A program made the position numbers and the translations under genes. Positions 9,465 to 18,672 of a DNA stretch of 64,000 bases are shown here, one piece after another; the stretch's first letter is position 1; every line of letters begins with the position of its first letter. Origin of the DNA: Clostridiales bacterium. GTDB lineage: Bacteria; Bacillota; Clostridia; Christensenellales; Aristaeellaceae. The stretch is taken from assembly GCA_004556155.1 (NCBI GenBank), contig SFIM01000001.1:1-64000 (forward strand). The letters run 5' to 3'. The notes under the pieces were generated by a model. It did no database searches and had not been told where the DNA came from. It saw only the letters and a list, made by a program, of their open reading frames with translations.

Positions 9465-11384
9465 ATGAAAAAGCTCATGGCGATTCTGCTTTCGCTGACC
9501 CTGGCCTGCGCGGCTGTGCTGCCTGCCCTGGCCGAGGGAAAAAAGGACGAAACCGTGTATGTGCTGGCCAATCCGGACGGCTCTGCCCGCCGCGTGATCG
9601 TAAGCGATTATCTGAGCAACCCGGACGGCGCGGATACCATCGCCGATGTATCCAATCTGGAAAAGATCCAAAACGTCAAGGGCGATGAAGCCTTTGCGGA
9701 TGGCGTTTGGCAGGCCAAGGGCAATGAAATCTACTATCAGGGCGACAGCAGTGAAGCGCTGCCTGTTGAGCTGAAGATTTCGGCCACCCTGGACGGAACG
9801 GAGATTGCCCCCGCCGACCTGGCAGGCAGGAGCGGCCATGTCACCCTGCGCTTTGACTATGCGGTGAGTGCCAGCTATACCAAGGATGCTGAGACCGTCG
9901 CTATGCCCTTTGCCGTGATTACCGGCGCGCTGCTGGACAATGAAGTGTTCGCCAATGTGTCCGTTAAGAACGGCCAGGCCGTCAACGATGGCGACCGCAC
10001 TGTGGCCGTGGGTTTGTGCGTGCCTGGCCTGACCACGGGCTTGAAGCTGGAAAGCGATAAAGTGGAACTGCCTGAGTATCTGGAAATCAGCGCGGATGTG
10101 AAAAACTTCTCCCTGCCTGTTACCGTAACGCTGGCTACCAACGAGGCCTTTGCCGCTCTGGATGCTGGTAAGCTGCAGGACGCCGACGCGCTTAAGGAAG
10201 CCGCCGATAAGCTGACCGATGCGATGACTCAGCTGCTTGACGGCAGCAACCAGCTCTATAATGGCCTGAATGATCTGAAGGACGGTACTACGAATCTGAA
10301 CAATGGTATTAATCAACTGGCGGATGGTACGGATTCTCTGGCGGCCGGCGCGGATACCCTCTCCACCGGCCTGACAACCCTGACCGCCAACAACGAAACG
10401 CTGGTAGGCGGCGCGCGCCAGGTGTTTGAAACCCTGCTGGCGCAGGCCAACGCGGCGCTGATACAGGCGGGTGTGGACGCAACCCTGACCGTTGAAAACT
10501 ATGCCGATGTTCTGGGCAAGCTGGTGGAGGCCGTATCTGAGGAGGGCGTGACTGCCCAGGCTCGCGCGCAGGTGGAAGCTGCGGTGCGCGCTCAGGCGGA
10601 TGCTGTGCGCAGCGAAGTGACCAAGGCTGTGCGTCCCCAGGTAGAGGCGCAGGTAACGGAAGCTGTGAAGGAAAACGTGATGGCGCAGATCCTGGCTACC
10701 CAGAACCTGACCATGGAAAAGTATGAAGCCGCACAGAAGGCTGGTCTTGTAACCGATGCGCAGCGTCAGCAGCTTGAGGGCGCGCTGAATCAGCAGATGC
10801 GGACTGCCCAGGTGCAGCAGGTTATCGCCCAACAGACCGAGGCGCAGATGACCTCCGATACCGTGGCTGACTTGATTGAGCAGAACACCGAGGAGCAGAT
10901 CGGCCTGCTGGTGGATCAGAACATGCAGTCCGAAACCGTGCAGGCGCAGATTGCTGCCGTCTGCGAGCAGGGTGCACCGCTCGTCACCCTTAAGGCCCAG
11001 CTGGATAGCTATAATACCTTCTATACTGGCCTGATTGCCTACACCAACGGCGCGTCCGACGCGGCCTCAGGTGCGGCGCAGCTCAAGGCTGGCGCGGATA
11101 CCCTGCAATCCGGCGCGGCGCAGCTCAAGGATGCGATGCCTGCTTTGACTGACGGCGTGAACAAGCTGGTGGACGGCGCGAAGGCGCTGGCCGACGGCCT
11201 TATCACCTTCGATGCGGATGGCGTATCCAAGCTGACCAGCGCGATCAACGAGGATCTGGATCCCCTGCTGGCCCGCGCGCAGCTGCTGATTGAGGCGGCG
11301 CAGTCCTACAATAACTACTCCGGACTGGCCGAGGGCATGGACGGCGCGGTACGCTTCATCTATCGCACGGATGCGATTGAATAA
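9465..11384 (+). CDS. secreted coiled-coil protein, partner of the MMPL transporter (YhgE/Pip-like repeats)
   Basis: 639 aa. A clear Sec signal (MKKLMAILLSLTLACAAVLP, cut near ALAEG) precedes a roughly 230-residue beta-rich region. A long helical part follows with glycine-punctuated repeats such as LKDGTTNLNNG, LADGTDSLAAG and LQSGAAQLKDAMPALTDG, as in YhgE/Pip proteins, but no membrane helices follow. An Ala/Gln/Val-rich central coiled coil lies near 370-500. The ATG is five bases after the MMPL stop, with AAGGAG inside that gene. I infer an outside-facing adaptor or extension for the exporter; I know of no characterised member. Confidence 0.7.
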   Translation: MKKLMAILLSLTLACAAVLPALAEGKKDETVYVLANPDGSARRVIVSDYLSNPDGADTIADVSNLEKIQNVKGDEAFADGVWQAKGNEIYYQGDSSEALPVELKISATLDGTEIAPADLAGRSGHVTLRFDYAVSASYTKDAETVAMPFAVITGALLDNEVFANVSVKNGQAVNDGDRTVAVGLCVPGLTTGLKLESDKVELPEYLEISADVKNFSLPVTVTLATNEAFAALDAGKLQDADALKEAADKLTDAMTQLLDGSNQLYNGLNDLKDGTTNLNNGINQLADGTDSLAAGADTLSTGLTTLTANNETLVGGARQVFETLLAQANAALIQAGVDATLTVENYADVLGKLVEAVSEEGVTAQARAQVEAAVRAQADAVRSEVTKAVRPQVEAQVTEAVKENVMAQILATQNLTMEKYEAAQKAGLVTDAQRQQLEGALNQQMRTAQVQQVIAQQTEAQMTSDTVADLIEQNTEEQIGLLVDQNMQSETVQAQIAAVCEQGAPLVTLKAQLDSYNTFYTGLIAYTNGASDAASGAAQLKAGADTLQSGAAQLKDAMPALTDGVNKLVDGAKALADGLITFDADGVSKLTSAINEDLDPLLARAQLLIEAAQSYNNYSGLAEGMDGAVRFIYRTDAIE

Positions 11385-11399
11385 ACGATTTCCTTCCCA

Positions 11400-11451
11400 T
11401 AAATGAACACATCCACCGGCATAGCCGGTGGATGTGTTCATTTACCGCCCT
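11400..11451. terminator. strong terminator with 21-bp perfect stem
   Basis: Bases 11400-11420 pair perfectly with 11424-11444 around a 3-nt ATA loop. CCGCCCTTTTTT follows on the plus strand, closing the DUF308-MMPL operon. Confidence 0.88.
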
Positions 11452-11528
11452 TTTTTGCCGGGTTTATATTATGTTCACATTTCTGTGGTAAAATATGGCC
11501 GAAAACATGGCAAGGGGGATGAACGCGC

Positions 11529-14177
11529 ATGCTGACGCTTTCAAACATCCATAAGGAATATGCATCGGGGGAGCTGCGAGTAGAGGCGCTCAAGGGCGTC
11601 AGTCTGTCCTTCCGGAAAAACGAGTTTGTGGCGGTGCTGGGGCCTTCCGGCTGCGGTAAAACGACGCTGCTCAATATCATCGGCGGTCTGGATCGCTATA
11701 CGCAGGGCGATCTGATCATCAAGGGCCGCTCTACCCGCGAGTATAAGGATGCGGATTGGGACAGCTACCGCAACCATTCGGTGGGTTTTGTGTTTCAGTC
11801 CTATAATCTGATTCCGCATCAGACGGTGCTGAGCAATGTTGAGCTGGCGCTGACGCTGGGCGGAGTGCCTGCCAAGGAGCGCCGTCGCCGCGCTGTGCAG
11901 GCGCTGGAACGCGTGGGTTTGGGCGATCAATTAAACAAAAAGCCCAATGAAATGAGCGGCGGCCAAATGCAGCGCGTGGCCATTGCCCGCGCACTGGTGA
12001 ACGATCCTGAAATCCTGCTGGCCGACGAGCCCACCGGCGCGCTGGACAGCGAAACCAGCGTGCAGATTATGGACGTGCTCAAGGAAATTGCCACCGACCG
12101 GCTGGTTATCATGGTGACGCATAATCCCGAGCTTGCCGCGCAGTACGCCACCCGCACCATCCGTTTGCTGGATGGCCGCGTGACGGACGACACCATGCCC
12201 TTTGACGGGCAGGACGATATGGCGCAGCCGCCTGCCCGCACGGGGGCAACCTCCATGCACTTTGGCACGGCGCTGCATCTGTCCCTGAACAACCTGATGA
12301 CCAAGAAGGGCCGCACCTTTATGGTGGCGCTGGCGGGCAGCATCGGCATTATCGGCATCGCGCTGATTCTGTCGCTTTCCAATGGCGTAAACGAGTATAT
12401 CAAGAGCGTGGAGGAGGATACGCTGGCGCAGTACCCGCTGACCATTGAATCCGAAACCATGAACCAGTCGGCCCTGCTGACCGCCATGATGAGCGCCTCC
12501 TCCGGCAAGGATATCCCGCACGAGGAGGGCCGCGTGTATTCCAGCAACGTCATGGGCGATCTGATGAGCGCGATGGTATCGGAGGTAAACGCAAACGATC
12601 TGCCTTCCTTCAAGGCGTATCTGGACGGCTCACAGGAAATCGCCGACCTGACCAGCAGCATCGCCTATGAGTATGGCTCTACCCTGCGCATATATAATCG
12701 TAACGCCGTGGGTGGCGTGCAGCAGGTGCAGCCCAGCACGGTGATCGACACCATGACTAACAGCTCCATGATGAGCAACGCGAATGCGCTGGCGTCCATG
12801 TCTTCCATGTCGTCGCTATCGCAGATGACGAGCATGTACAACATGAACGTGTTCTTTGAGCTGGCGGGGCCAAGCGTCCACCGCTCGGGCAGCTATGAGC
12901 TGCTTGCCGGCCATATGCCACAGAAATACGACGAGCTTTTGCTGGTTGTGGGAGAGGACGACGATATCAGCGATACCACGCTGTATACCCTGGGATTGCG
13001 TGATCAAAGCGAAGTGCAGCAGCTGTTTATGACGCTGCTGACTGGCAGCACCGTGCAAACCGAAACAATCAGCTATTCTTACGACGATTTGCTCAACCTT
13101 ACCTTCACCCTGGTGCTGCCCGGCAATCTGTATCAGGAGCAGGGGGATGGCATTTACGCCGATATCAGCGGCGATGAGGCGGCGATGAGCCAGGCGCTGG
13201 ATCATGGCGTAACGCTGCATATTGCGGGCATTGCGCGCAGCAGCAATTCCATGATCAGCAGCATGATGGCCGGCGGCGTGGGCTACACCCACGAGCTGGT
13301 GGAATATGTGGTATCGGCCAATAACGAAACGCCCGCCGTCAAGGCGCAGCGCGCGCATCCCGACACCGATATCTTTACCGGCATCAATTTCAGCGGCGGC
13401 GTGGATATGGAGCCCAGCATGGAGATGCTGGACACCTATCTGAATTCTCTGCCGCAGGAGCAGCAGACCGCCGTGCGCGCCATGATCGGCATGATGAGCG
13501 AGGAACGGATTCTGTCCATGATGCGCGCCGAAATGGCCAAACAAAAGACCGACGCCACCTACGAGAGCAACCTGGCCAAGCTGAACGCAACCAACCTGGA
13601 TACGCCCACGCAGATCAAGATTTATCCCATCGATTTTGAAAGCAAGCAGCGCATTGTGGATTTGATTGAGCAATACAACGCGCAGATGCAGGCCGCGGGG
13701 CATGAGGAAGGCGTGATCCGCTATACCGATTATGTGGGTTCGCTTATGTCCTCCGTCACCACGATTGTGGATACCATTTCCTATGTACTGATCGCGTTTG
13801 TGTCCATTTCGCTGGTGGTGTCCTCCATCATGATCGGAATCATCACCTACATCAGCGTGCTGGAGCGTACCAAGGAGATTGGCATCCTGCGTGCCATGGG
13901 CGCGTCCAAGGGCGATGTATCGCGCGTGTTCACCGCTGAAACGCTGATTATCGGCCTGGTGGCGGGCTTTCTGGGCGTGCTGGTTACATGGCTGCTCACC
14001 TTCCCCATCAACGCGCTGATTCACCATCTGACGCAGATTAACGCTGCGGCCATCCTGCCCGGCGGCGCTGCGGCGATTCTGGTGGCCATCAGTATGCTGC
14101 TGACCATCCTGGCCGGCGCGATTCCCTCCCGCATGGCTGCCAAGAAGGATCCCGTGGTGGCGCTGCGCACTGAATAA
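11529..14177 (+). CDS. ABC transporter, ATPase fused to FtsX-type permease (MacB-like)
   Basis: 882 aa. Residues 1-220 are an ABC ATPase with Walker A GPSGCGKT, signature MSGGQMQRVAIARAL, Walker B ILLADEPTGALD and a switch His (VMVTHNPE). A membrane helix near 265-285 leads into an outside domain of about 450 residues rich in Met and Ser. Three C-terminal helices form the FtsX/MacB permease. Such proteins act mechanically on envelope substrates or export peptides and antibiotics rather than carrying substrate through a channel. GGGGG lies upstream of the ATG. There is no separate accessory protein, so it probably works as a homodimer. Confidence 0.9.
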   Translation: MLTLSNIHKEYASGELRVEALKGVSLSFRKNEFVAVLGPSGCGKTTLLNIIGGLDRYTQGDLIIKGRSTREYKDADWDSYRNHSVGFVFQSYNLIPHQTVLSNVELALTLGGVPAKERRRRAVQALERVGLGDQLNKKPNEMSGGQMQRVAIARALVNDPEILLADEPTGALDSETSVQIMDVLKEIATDRLVIMVTHNPELAAQYATRTIRLLDGRVTDDTMPFDGQDDMAQPPARTGATSMHFGTALHLSLNNLMTKKGRTFMVALAGSIGIIGIALILSLSNGVNEYIKSVEEDTLAQYPLTIESETMNQSALLTAMMSASSGKDIPHEEGRVYSSNVMGDLMSAMVSEVNANDLPSFKAYLDGSQEIADLTSSIAYEYGSTLRIYNRNAVGGVQQVQPSTVIDTMTNSSMMSNANALASMSSMSSLSQMTSMYNMNVFFELAGPSVHRSGSYELLAGHMPQKYDELLLVVGEDDDISDTTLYTLGLRDQSEVQQLFMTLLTGSTVQTETISYSYDDLLNLTFTLVLPGNLYQEQGDGIYADISGDEAAMSQALDHGVTLHIAGIARSSNSMISSMMAGGVGYTHELVEYVVSANNETPAVKAQRAHPDTDIFTGINFSGGVDMEPSMEMLDTYLNSLPQEQQTAVRAMIGMMSEERILSMMRAEMAKQKTDATYESNLAKLNATNLDTPTQIKIYPIDFESKQRIVDLIEQYNAQMQAAGHEEGVIRYTDYVGSLMSSVTTIVDTISYVLIAFVSISLVVSSIMIGIITYISVLERTKEIGILRAMGASKGDVSRVFTAETLIIGLVAGFLGVLVTWLLTFPINALIHHLTQINAAAILPGGAAAILVAISMLLTILAGAIPSRMAAKKDPVVALRTE

Positions 14178-14195
14178 TGCCTGCGGAGGACGGCT

Positions 14196-14930
14196 ATGCC
14201 AAATAGTGAGTACGATAACGCGCATTTCTTTGAAGAATACGCCAAGATGTTCCGCAGCCAGCAGGGCTTGCCTGGTGCGGGCGAGTGGCGGCAGTTTCAG
14301 CAGCTTTTTCCCGATTTACAGGGGAAAAGCGTGCTGGATCTGGGCTGCGGCTACGGCTGGCATTGTAAATATGCTGCGCAGCAGGGCGCTTCGCGGGTGC
14401 TTGGCATTGACCTGAGCCAGCGGATGCTGGCGGAGGCACGGCGGCGCAATGCTGATCCCAAGGTGGAATATCGCCTTTGCGGCATGGAGGAGTATGAATA
14501 TCCTGCGGACACCTGGGACTGCGTAATCTCCAATCTGTCGCTGCACTATGTGGCGGATATTGACCGTGTATTTGCCAATGTGGCAAAAACCCTGAAGCCG
14601 GGCGGGATATTTCTGCTGAATATTGAGCATCCGTGCTTTACTGCCGGGGTACATCAGGATTGGGTATACGGGTCGGACGGCAAGCCGCTTTACTGGCCGA
14701 TTGATGATTATTTCCTGCCGGGCGAGCGCAGCACGGTGTTCCTGGGCTGCGAGGTGCCCAAGCAGCACCATACCCTGACGCAGATTCTGATGGGATTGAT
14801 CCATCATGGCTTTGAATTGCAGGCAGTAGAGGAGGCACAGCCCTCGCCGGACATGCTGGATATTCCCGGCATGAAGGATGAGCTGCGCCGCCCCATGATG
14901 CTACTAGTGCGGGCAAAGCGCAGAGAATAG
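14196..14930 (+). CDS. class I SAM-dependent methyltransferase
   Basis: 244 aa cytoplasmic protein. Motif I is VLDLGCGYGWHCKYAAQQGA, followed by an acidic residue in VLGIDLSQRML that binds the SAM ribose. Later motifs are DCVISNLSLHYV and LKPGGIFLLNIEHP. The small-molecule or protein substrate is not evident. The ATG has CGGAGGA just before it and lies 18 bp after the ABC gene, so the two may share a transcript. It ends in TAG, which shows that amber is a normal stop here. Confidence 0.88.
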   Translation: MPNSEYDNAHFFEEYAKMFRSQQGLPGAGEWRQFQQLFPDLQGKSVLDLGCGYGWHCKYAAQQGASRVLGIDLSQRMLAEARRRNADPKVEYRLCGMEEYEYPADTWDCVISNLSLHYVADIDRVFANVAKTLKPGGIFLLNIEHPCFTAGVHQDWVYGSDGKPLYWPIDDYFLPGERSTVFLGCEVPKQHHTLTQILMGLIHHGFELQAVEEAQPSPDMLDIPGMKDELRRPMMLLVRAKRRE

Positions 14931-14952
14931 CAATTAAAAAGGGGGATTGCCC

Positions 14953-15720
14953 ATGTGGCGATTGCCGGACGATGACAGCCAGCCTGTGATTACCGCGGCG
15001 GAGCAGATTCACAGCGCACACCGTATGTGCCATTTGAAGCTGCCCAAAACGGCGATCCTGTTCTTTATGAGCAAGGGGCCGGAATATCTGACTGAACGCT
15101 ATGCAGTGGCTGAACTGCCTGAACCGTTCCCGTGCTTTTTGCGGCGCAGGCCGGTGTGGCAGATGAATGATTGGCCAATCTGCTTCCTCTTTGGCGGTTC
15201 CGGCGCACCGCAGGCAGCCGACTCAGTGGAAACGCTGGCGGCGCTGGGAGTCAAGAACATCATTGCCGTGGGCATGTTCGGCGCTTTTTCGGCGGATGTG
15301 CAGCCGGGTGAAATCGTTGTGCCGCACAAGGCGTTTGTGGAAGAGGGCACGTCGCTGCACTATTACGAGAGCATCGAGGCGGCGCAGCCCGATCCGACGC
15401 TGCACCGGTTGCTGATGGATACCCTGCAAAAGCGCGATTTGTCTATTGTATCCACGGATGCGGTGTATCGGCAGACCTTCCGCAAGGAGCAGCTTTGGCG
15501 TGAGCGTGGCGCGGTCGGCGTGGATATGGAAACGTCGGCTGTTTTCAGCGTGTCGCAGTGTCTGGGTCTACGGGCTGCCGCGTTGCTGATGGCGTCCGAT
15601 CTGCATCCCAGCAGCCCGGATGCGCCCAAGTGGCAATGGCTGATGACCGCCGATATGCGCTATGACCTGACGGAGCAGGCGCTGGCCGCGGCGAAGGCTG
15701 TGTGCTATGAAGGGGATTGA
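14953..15720 (+). CDS. nucleoside phosphorylase (purine/uridine phosphorylase family)
   Basis: 255 aa. It splits a nucleoside with phosphate into base and pentose-1-phosphate for salvage. Family motifs seen are GMFGAFSADVQPGEIVVP (phosphate/base loop region) and the ribose-binding VGVDMETSAVFSV, followed by AAALLMASD. Base specificity cannot be read with confidence. The ATG at 14953 follows GGGGGA at a good distance; the in-frame TTG at 14947 is too close. It lies 22 bp after the methyltransferase and probably shares its message. deoC and a nucleoside importer elsewhere in the window fit the same pathway. Confidence 0.85.
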   Translation: MWRLPDDDSQPVITAAEQIHSAHRMCHLKLPKTAILFFMSKGPEYLTERYAVAELPEPFPCFLRRRPVWQMNDWPICFLFGGSGAPQAADSVETLAALGVKNIIAVGMFGAFSADVQPGEIVVPHKAFVEEGTSLHYYESIEAAQPDPTLHRLLMDTLQKRDLSIVSTDAVYRQTFRKEQLWRERGAVGVDMETSAVFSVSQCLGLRAAALLMASDLHPSSPDAPKWQWLMTADMRYDLTEQALAAAKAVCYEGD

Positions 15721-15734
15721 CGAGGGGGAGAGAC

Positions 15735-15885
15735 GAGGGGAATACGTTACTTTCTTCAGGGAAGAGAGTAACAAAGAACCTGTGTGTGACGTAAAAGTCT
15801 AGGCAATTAACCTGACTTTTACGTTACAAGGCAGCCTTCTTTGATTCTTTCTTGGGCTCCAAGAAAGAATCGTATCCCGTCCTCG
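15735..15885. repeat. dispersed palindromic repeat, copy A
   Basis: Gene-free DNA made of nested palindromes. GTTACTTTCTTC pairs with GAAGAGAGTAAC (15746-15771), and ACGTAAAAGTC (15790-15800) with GACTTTTACGT (15815-15825). Outer arms near 15735 and 15885 are also imperfectly complementary. Positions 15771-15810 match the minus strand of 52048-52080 almost base for base (AAAGAACCT, TGTGACGT, AAAAG, CAATTAA), which defines a repeat family. Confidence 0.65.
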
Positions 15886-15908
15886 TTTCCCCTTCAACCA
15901 TAAAAAAT

Positions 15909-15936
15909 GCCCCTGCAAGGTTTCCCTTGCAGGGGC
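15909..15936 (-). terminator. terminator of the flavin reductase gene
   Basis: 12-bp perfect stem GCCCCTGCAAGG/CCTTGCAGGGGC with a 4-nt loop. ATTTTTTA follows on the minus strand. Confidence 0.9.
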
Positions 15937-15952
15937 GCGTTTTTGCCTGCGA

Positions 15953-18445
15953 TTACTTGTTATCCGCAGTCACAGCCTGCGCCGCAGTGCGGCCAGACAC
16001 ATAGATTTCAACGATGGCGTTGCCGCCCAGACGGTTGCCGCCGTGGATGCCGCCGGTCACTTCGCCAGCCGCATACAGGCCGGGGATGACGTTGCCGTTT
16101 ACATCCAGCGCATGGCGCTCGGTGTCGACCTTGATACCGCCCATGGTGTGGTGAGTGGAGGGAGCCATCAGACGGATGCGCAGCTCCACGCCATCCAGGG
16201 TGTAGGTATCGGGCAGGTAATTGCCGTTCTCATCCTTCTGAGCGTCGCCGATCAGACGGTTGGGGTTGGTCTTCTTCACGTCCTCGGGCTGCTCGCCAGC
16301 CATGATCGCCTTGTCGTAGCTCTCAATGGTCGCACGAACGGTGGCCGCGTCGGTGCTCAGGCCCAGGCTGTTGAACAGGTCGGCCAGCTGATCCACCGTG
16401 CGGACATACTGACGCCATTCCACATCCTCGTTGCCGTACAGATAGGGGCCGGGGATCTTGGCGGCAGCGTTAGCGATTTCGATGAATACGCCCTTGGTGC
16501 CGTTGTGCTCGATGCCGTTGCGGAACTCCGCCAGGCTCAGCACGTCGCGCTCGGAGGTTTCATCCACAAAGCGCTTGCCGGTGGTGGGGTTGATGTAGAT
16601 GGCGTAGTTGCCGCCGCCGAAGGCCAGGTTGCCGTTGTCTACCCAGCTGATAGGCATCATCTGGGTGAAGCCCATGCCGATCACATCCGCGCCCGCAGCC
16701 TGAGCCATTACAATGCCGTCGCCCTGCAGGGAGGAACGGTTGGTGGTCTTGGTGCTGGTGGAAACGTACTCGCTGGACCAGTAGACGTTGCTGTCCACAA
16801 CCATGTTCAGGTTCGCGGCATAGCCGCCGGTGGCCATGATAACGCCCTTGGTGGCATGCGCGGTGACGGGGGTGCCGTCATAGCGGGTGCCGGTTACGCC
16901 GATCACGCGGCCGTCTTCAACGATTAGGTTTTCCGCAGTGGTGCGCAGCATGATCTTGTTGGAAGCGGCGGTTTCGGAGGTAACCAGCAGGGTGTTCATG
17001 GGAGCGACAAAGTAGGTGCCCCAACGGCCAGGATAGTTCTGACCATCGATGGTGGCGCCGATGAACTCGTTTTCACGATACCACAGCGCGCCGATCAGGG
17101 TGGGCTGAGTATCCTCTACGAAGGTGGAGCCCTGAGCTTCCAGCCACTGCTTCAGCTCCTGGCCGCCCTGGATGAACTGGTTCACCAGGGCAAAGTCGCC
17201 GTAGATCCAGCTGCTCATGTCCGCGGTGGGACGCAGGCCGCCGTAATAGGTCTGGAAGATGTGCAGGTTGACGGTGGAGAACAGGGTCAGCTGGCCAGCG
17301 CCCGCTTCAACCTTGGGCTCCGCCCAATCCAGATACTGCTTGATTTCGGTCTTCAGCGCCTGCAGGGTGGGCAGATACTCGGCGTGCACGCCGTGCTTGC
17401 TCAGCTCCTCGATGTCGCCGGCGACGAATTCGTGATCCTTGTAGTACTCCTCATCAAAGGGCTCTTCGCTCCAGTTGAGGATGGTTTTGAGCTCGTTCAG
17501 GGTAGCGATGCTTTCAACAACCTTGTTATAGGTGTTGCCATCGTAGCCAACGCCAGTGGTGGCATCAGGATCGGCGGGATCCCATACCAGATAGGGCATG
17601 ACGCTCTGATACTGACCGCCGGAGACCAGCGTGTTGCCGCCGACCTGGGCGTTCTTTTCGATCACCAGCACGGTGTTGCCGTCCTGGGCAGCCTGCGCGG
17701 CCGCAGCGATGCCAGCGCCGCCCGCGCCGACGATGACCACGTCATAGGTTTCCTCGATGGGATCCTGAGCTTCGTGAACGACCTTGTTGGCCTTGAAGGC
17801 ATCCAGGTTGGTGCAGCCAGCCTGCTGAGCCGCATCGTTTACCGCGCTGCGGATGGCCGCGCTGGTGAAGGTAGCGCCGGAAACGGCGTCCACGCCCGTG
17901 CCGTTGGCAGCCAGGATATCGGCGATCATGGGCTCAAAGGCCACATCGCCCACATACTGGGTTTCCTTGTTCGCGCCCACCTCGATGGCGGTAACGGCGG
18001 TATCGGAGAAGGTGACGCTCATTTCAACGCTGCCGTTGTAGCCGCTGCCAACGCCCGTGTAGGTGCCGGCAGTGAAGGCCAGCGCCGCGGTGTTCTCGGT
18101 GGCTTCGCCCTTGGCCTGCGCTAGAGCCTTGCCCAGCGCTTCCTTGACGGCGTTGCTGGTGATGGTCGCGCTGGCGACGGTATCCACCGCGTCCGCGTCG
18201 CTTACACCCACCAGGGACGTAGCATATTTTTCAATCGCCGCGCCGCCCAGAGCGGGGGTTTCCTTTTCGCCGGTAATTTCTACCGCGGTTACAGCGTTTT
18301 CATCAACGGTAACCTTTACGGTCACGTCGCCGCCGAAGCCGGTCGCGGTGCCCGTATACTCGCCCGGCGTGAAGGTGGCCGCGTTGCCCGCAAAGGGCAC
18401 GATGGCCATCATCACCACCAGCAGAAGAGACACAAACTTCTTCAT
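15953..18445 (-). CDS. secreted FAD-dependent reductase with two FMN-binding domains (fumarate/urocanate reductase family)
   Basis: 830 aa. Residues 1-22 are a Sec signal. Two FMN_bind domains follow (about 24-113 and 123-207), with covalent flavin-attachment motifs VDTVASATITS (88-98) and VDAVSGATFTS (185-195). An FAD_binding_2 reductase then begins at DVVIVGAGGAGIAAAA and ends with HHTMGGIKVDT and GLYAAGEVTGG. Such enzymes pass electrons from membrane carriers through FMN to FAD and reduce fumarate, urocanate or other enoates outside the cell. ATG 18445 follows CAGGAGG; the longer reading frame lacks a start signal. No ApbE flavin transferase is in the window. Confidence 0.9.
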   Translation of the reverse strand: MKKFVSLLLVVMMAIVPFAGNAATFTPGEYTGTATGFGGDVTVKVTVDENAVTAVEITGEKETPALGGAAIEKYATSLVGVSDADAVDTVASATITSNAVKEALGKALAQAKGEATENTAALAFTAGTYTGVGSGYNGSVEMSVTFSDTAVTAIEVGANKETQYVGDVAFEPMIADILAANGTGVDAVSGATFTSAAIRSAVNDAAQQAGCTNLDAFKANKVVHEAQDPIEETYDVVIVGAGGAGIAAAAQAAQDGNTVLVIEKNAQVGGNTLVSGGQYQSVMPYLVWDPADPDATTGVGYDGNTYNKVVESIATLNELKTILNWSEEPFDEEYYKDHEFVAGDIEELSKHGVHAEYLPTLQALKTEIKQYLDWAEPKVEAGAGQLTLFSTVNLHIFQTYYGGLRPTADMSSWIYGDFALVNQFIQGGQELKQWLEAQGSTFVEDTQPTLIGALWYRENEFIGATIDGQNYPGRWGTYFVAPMNTLLVTSETAASNKIMLRTTAENLIVEDGRVIGVTGTRYDGTPVTAHATKGVIMATGGYAANLNMVVDSNVYWSSEYVSTSTKTTNRSSLQGDGIVMAQAAGADVIGMGFTQMMPISWVDNGNLAFGGGNYAIYINPTTGKRFVDETSERDVLSLAEFRNGIEHNGTKGVFIEIANAAAKIPGPYLYGNEDVEWRQYVRTVDQLADLFNSLGLSTDAATVRATIESYDKAIMAGEQPEDVKKTNPNRLIGDAQKDENGNYLPDTYTLDGVELRIRLMAPSTHHTMGGIKVDTERHALDVNGNVIPGLYAAGEVTGGIHGGNRLGGNAIVEIYVSGRTAAQAVTADNK

Positions 18446-18504
18446 CGTGTATTCCTCCTGTATATGGTATTTTTTGAGGCAGCATTTGTGCTGCCGCATA
18501 AGAT

Positions 18505-18534
18505 ATGATAGTATGTTTTTGTGATGCTTGTCAA
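18505..18534 (-). promoter_or_regulatory. candidate promoter of the flavin reductase
   Basis: TTGACA at 18534-18529 and TATCAT at 18510-18505 on the minus strand, spacer 18 nt. Confidence 0.6.
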
Positions 18535-18624
18535 TATATCATTTGAGATATACCTGCGGCAAAAATAGGGCAAAGTACGTGAAAACTGTCCTTTTTTCCA
18601 TAGTTCTCAACCATTTCAATATAA

Positions 18625-18662
18625 AAACCGGCAGCATGAACCAATATCGATGCTGCCGGTTT
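18625..18662 (-). terminator. terminator of the sigma/anti-sigma transcript
   Basis: 13-bp perfect stem AAACCGGCAGCAT/ATGCTGCCGGTTT with a 12-nt loop. TTTTTATATTG follows on the minus strand. Confidence 0.85.
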
Positions 18663-18672
18663 GCCGATTGAT

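Noticed and set aside
9465..11384. Full YhgE/Pip (phage infection) protein
   Set aside because: The repeat style is similar, but the membrane helices that define YhgE/Pip are absent and there is a cleavable signal peptide.
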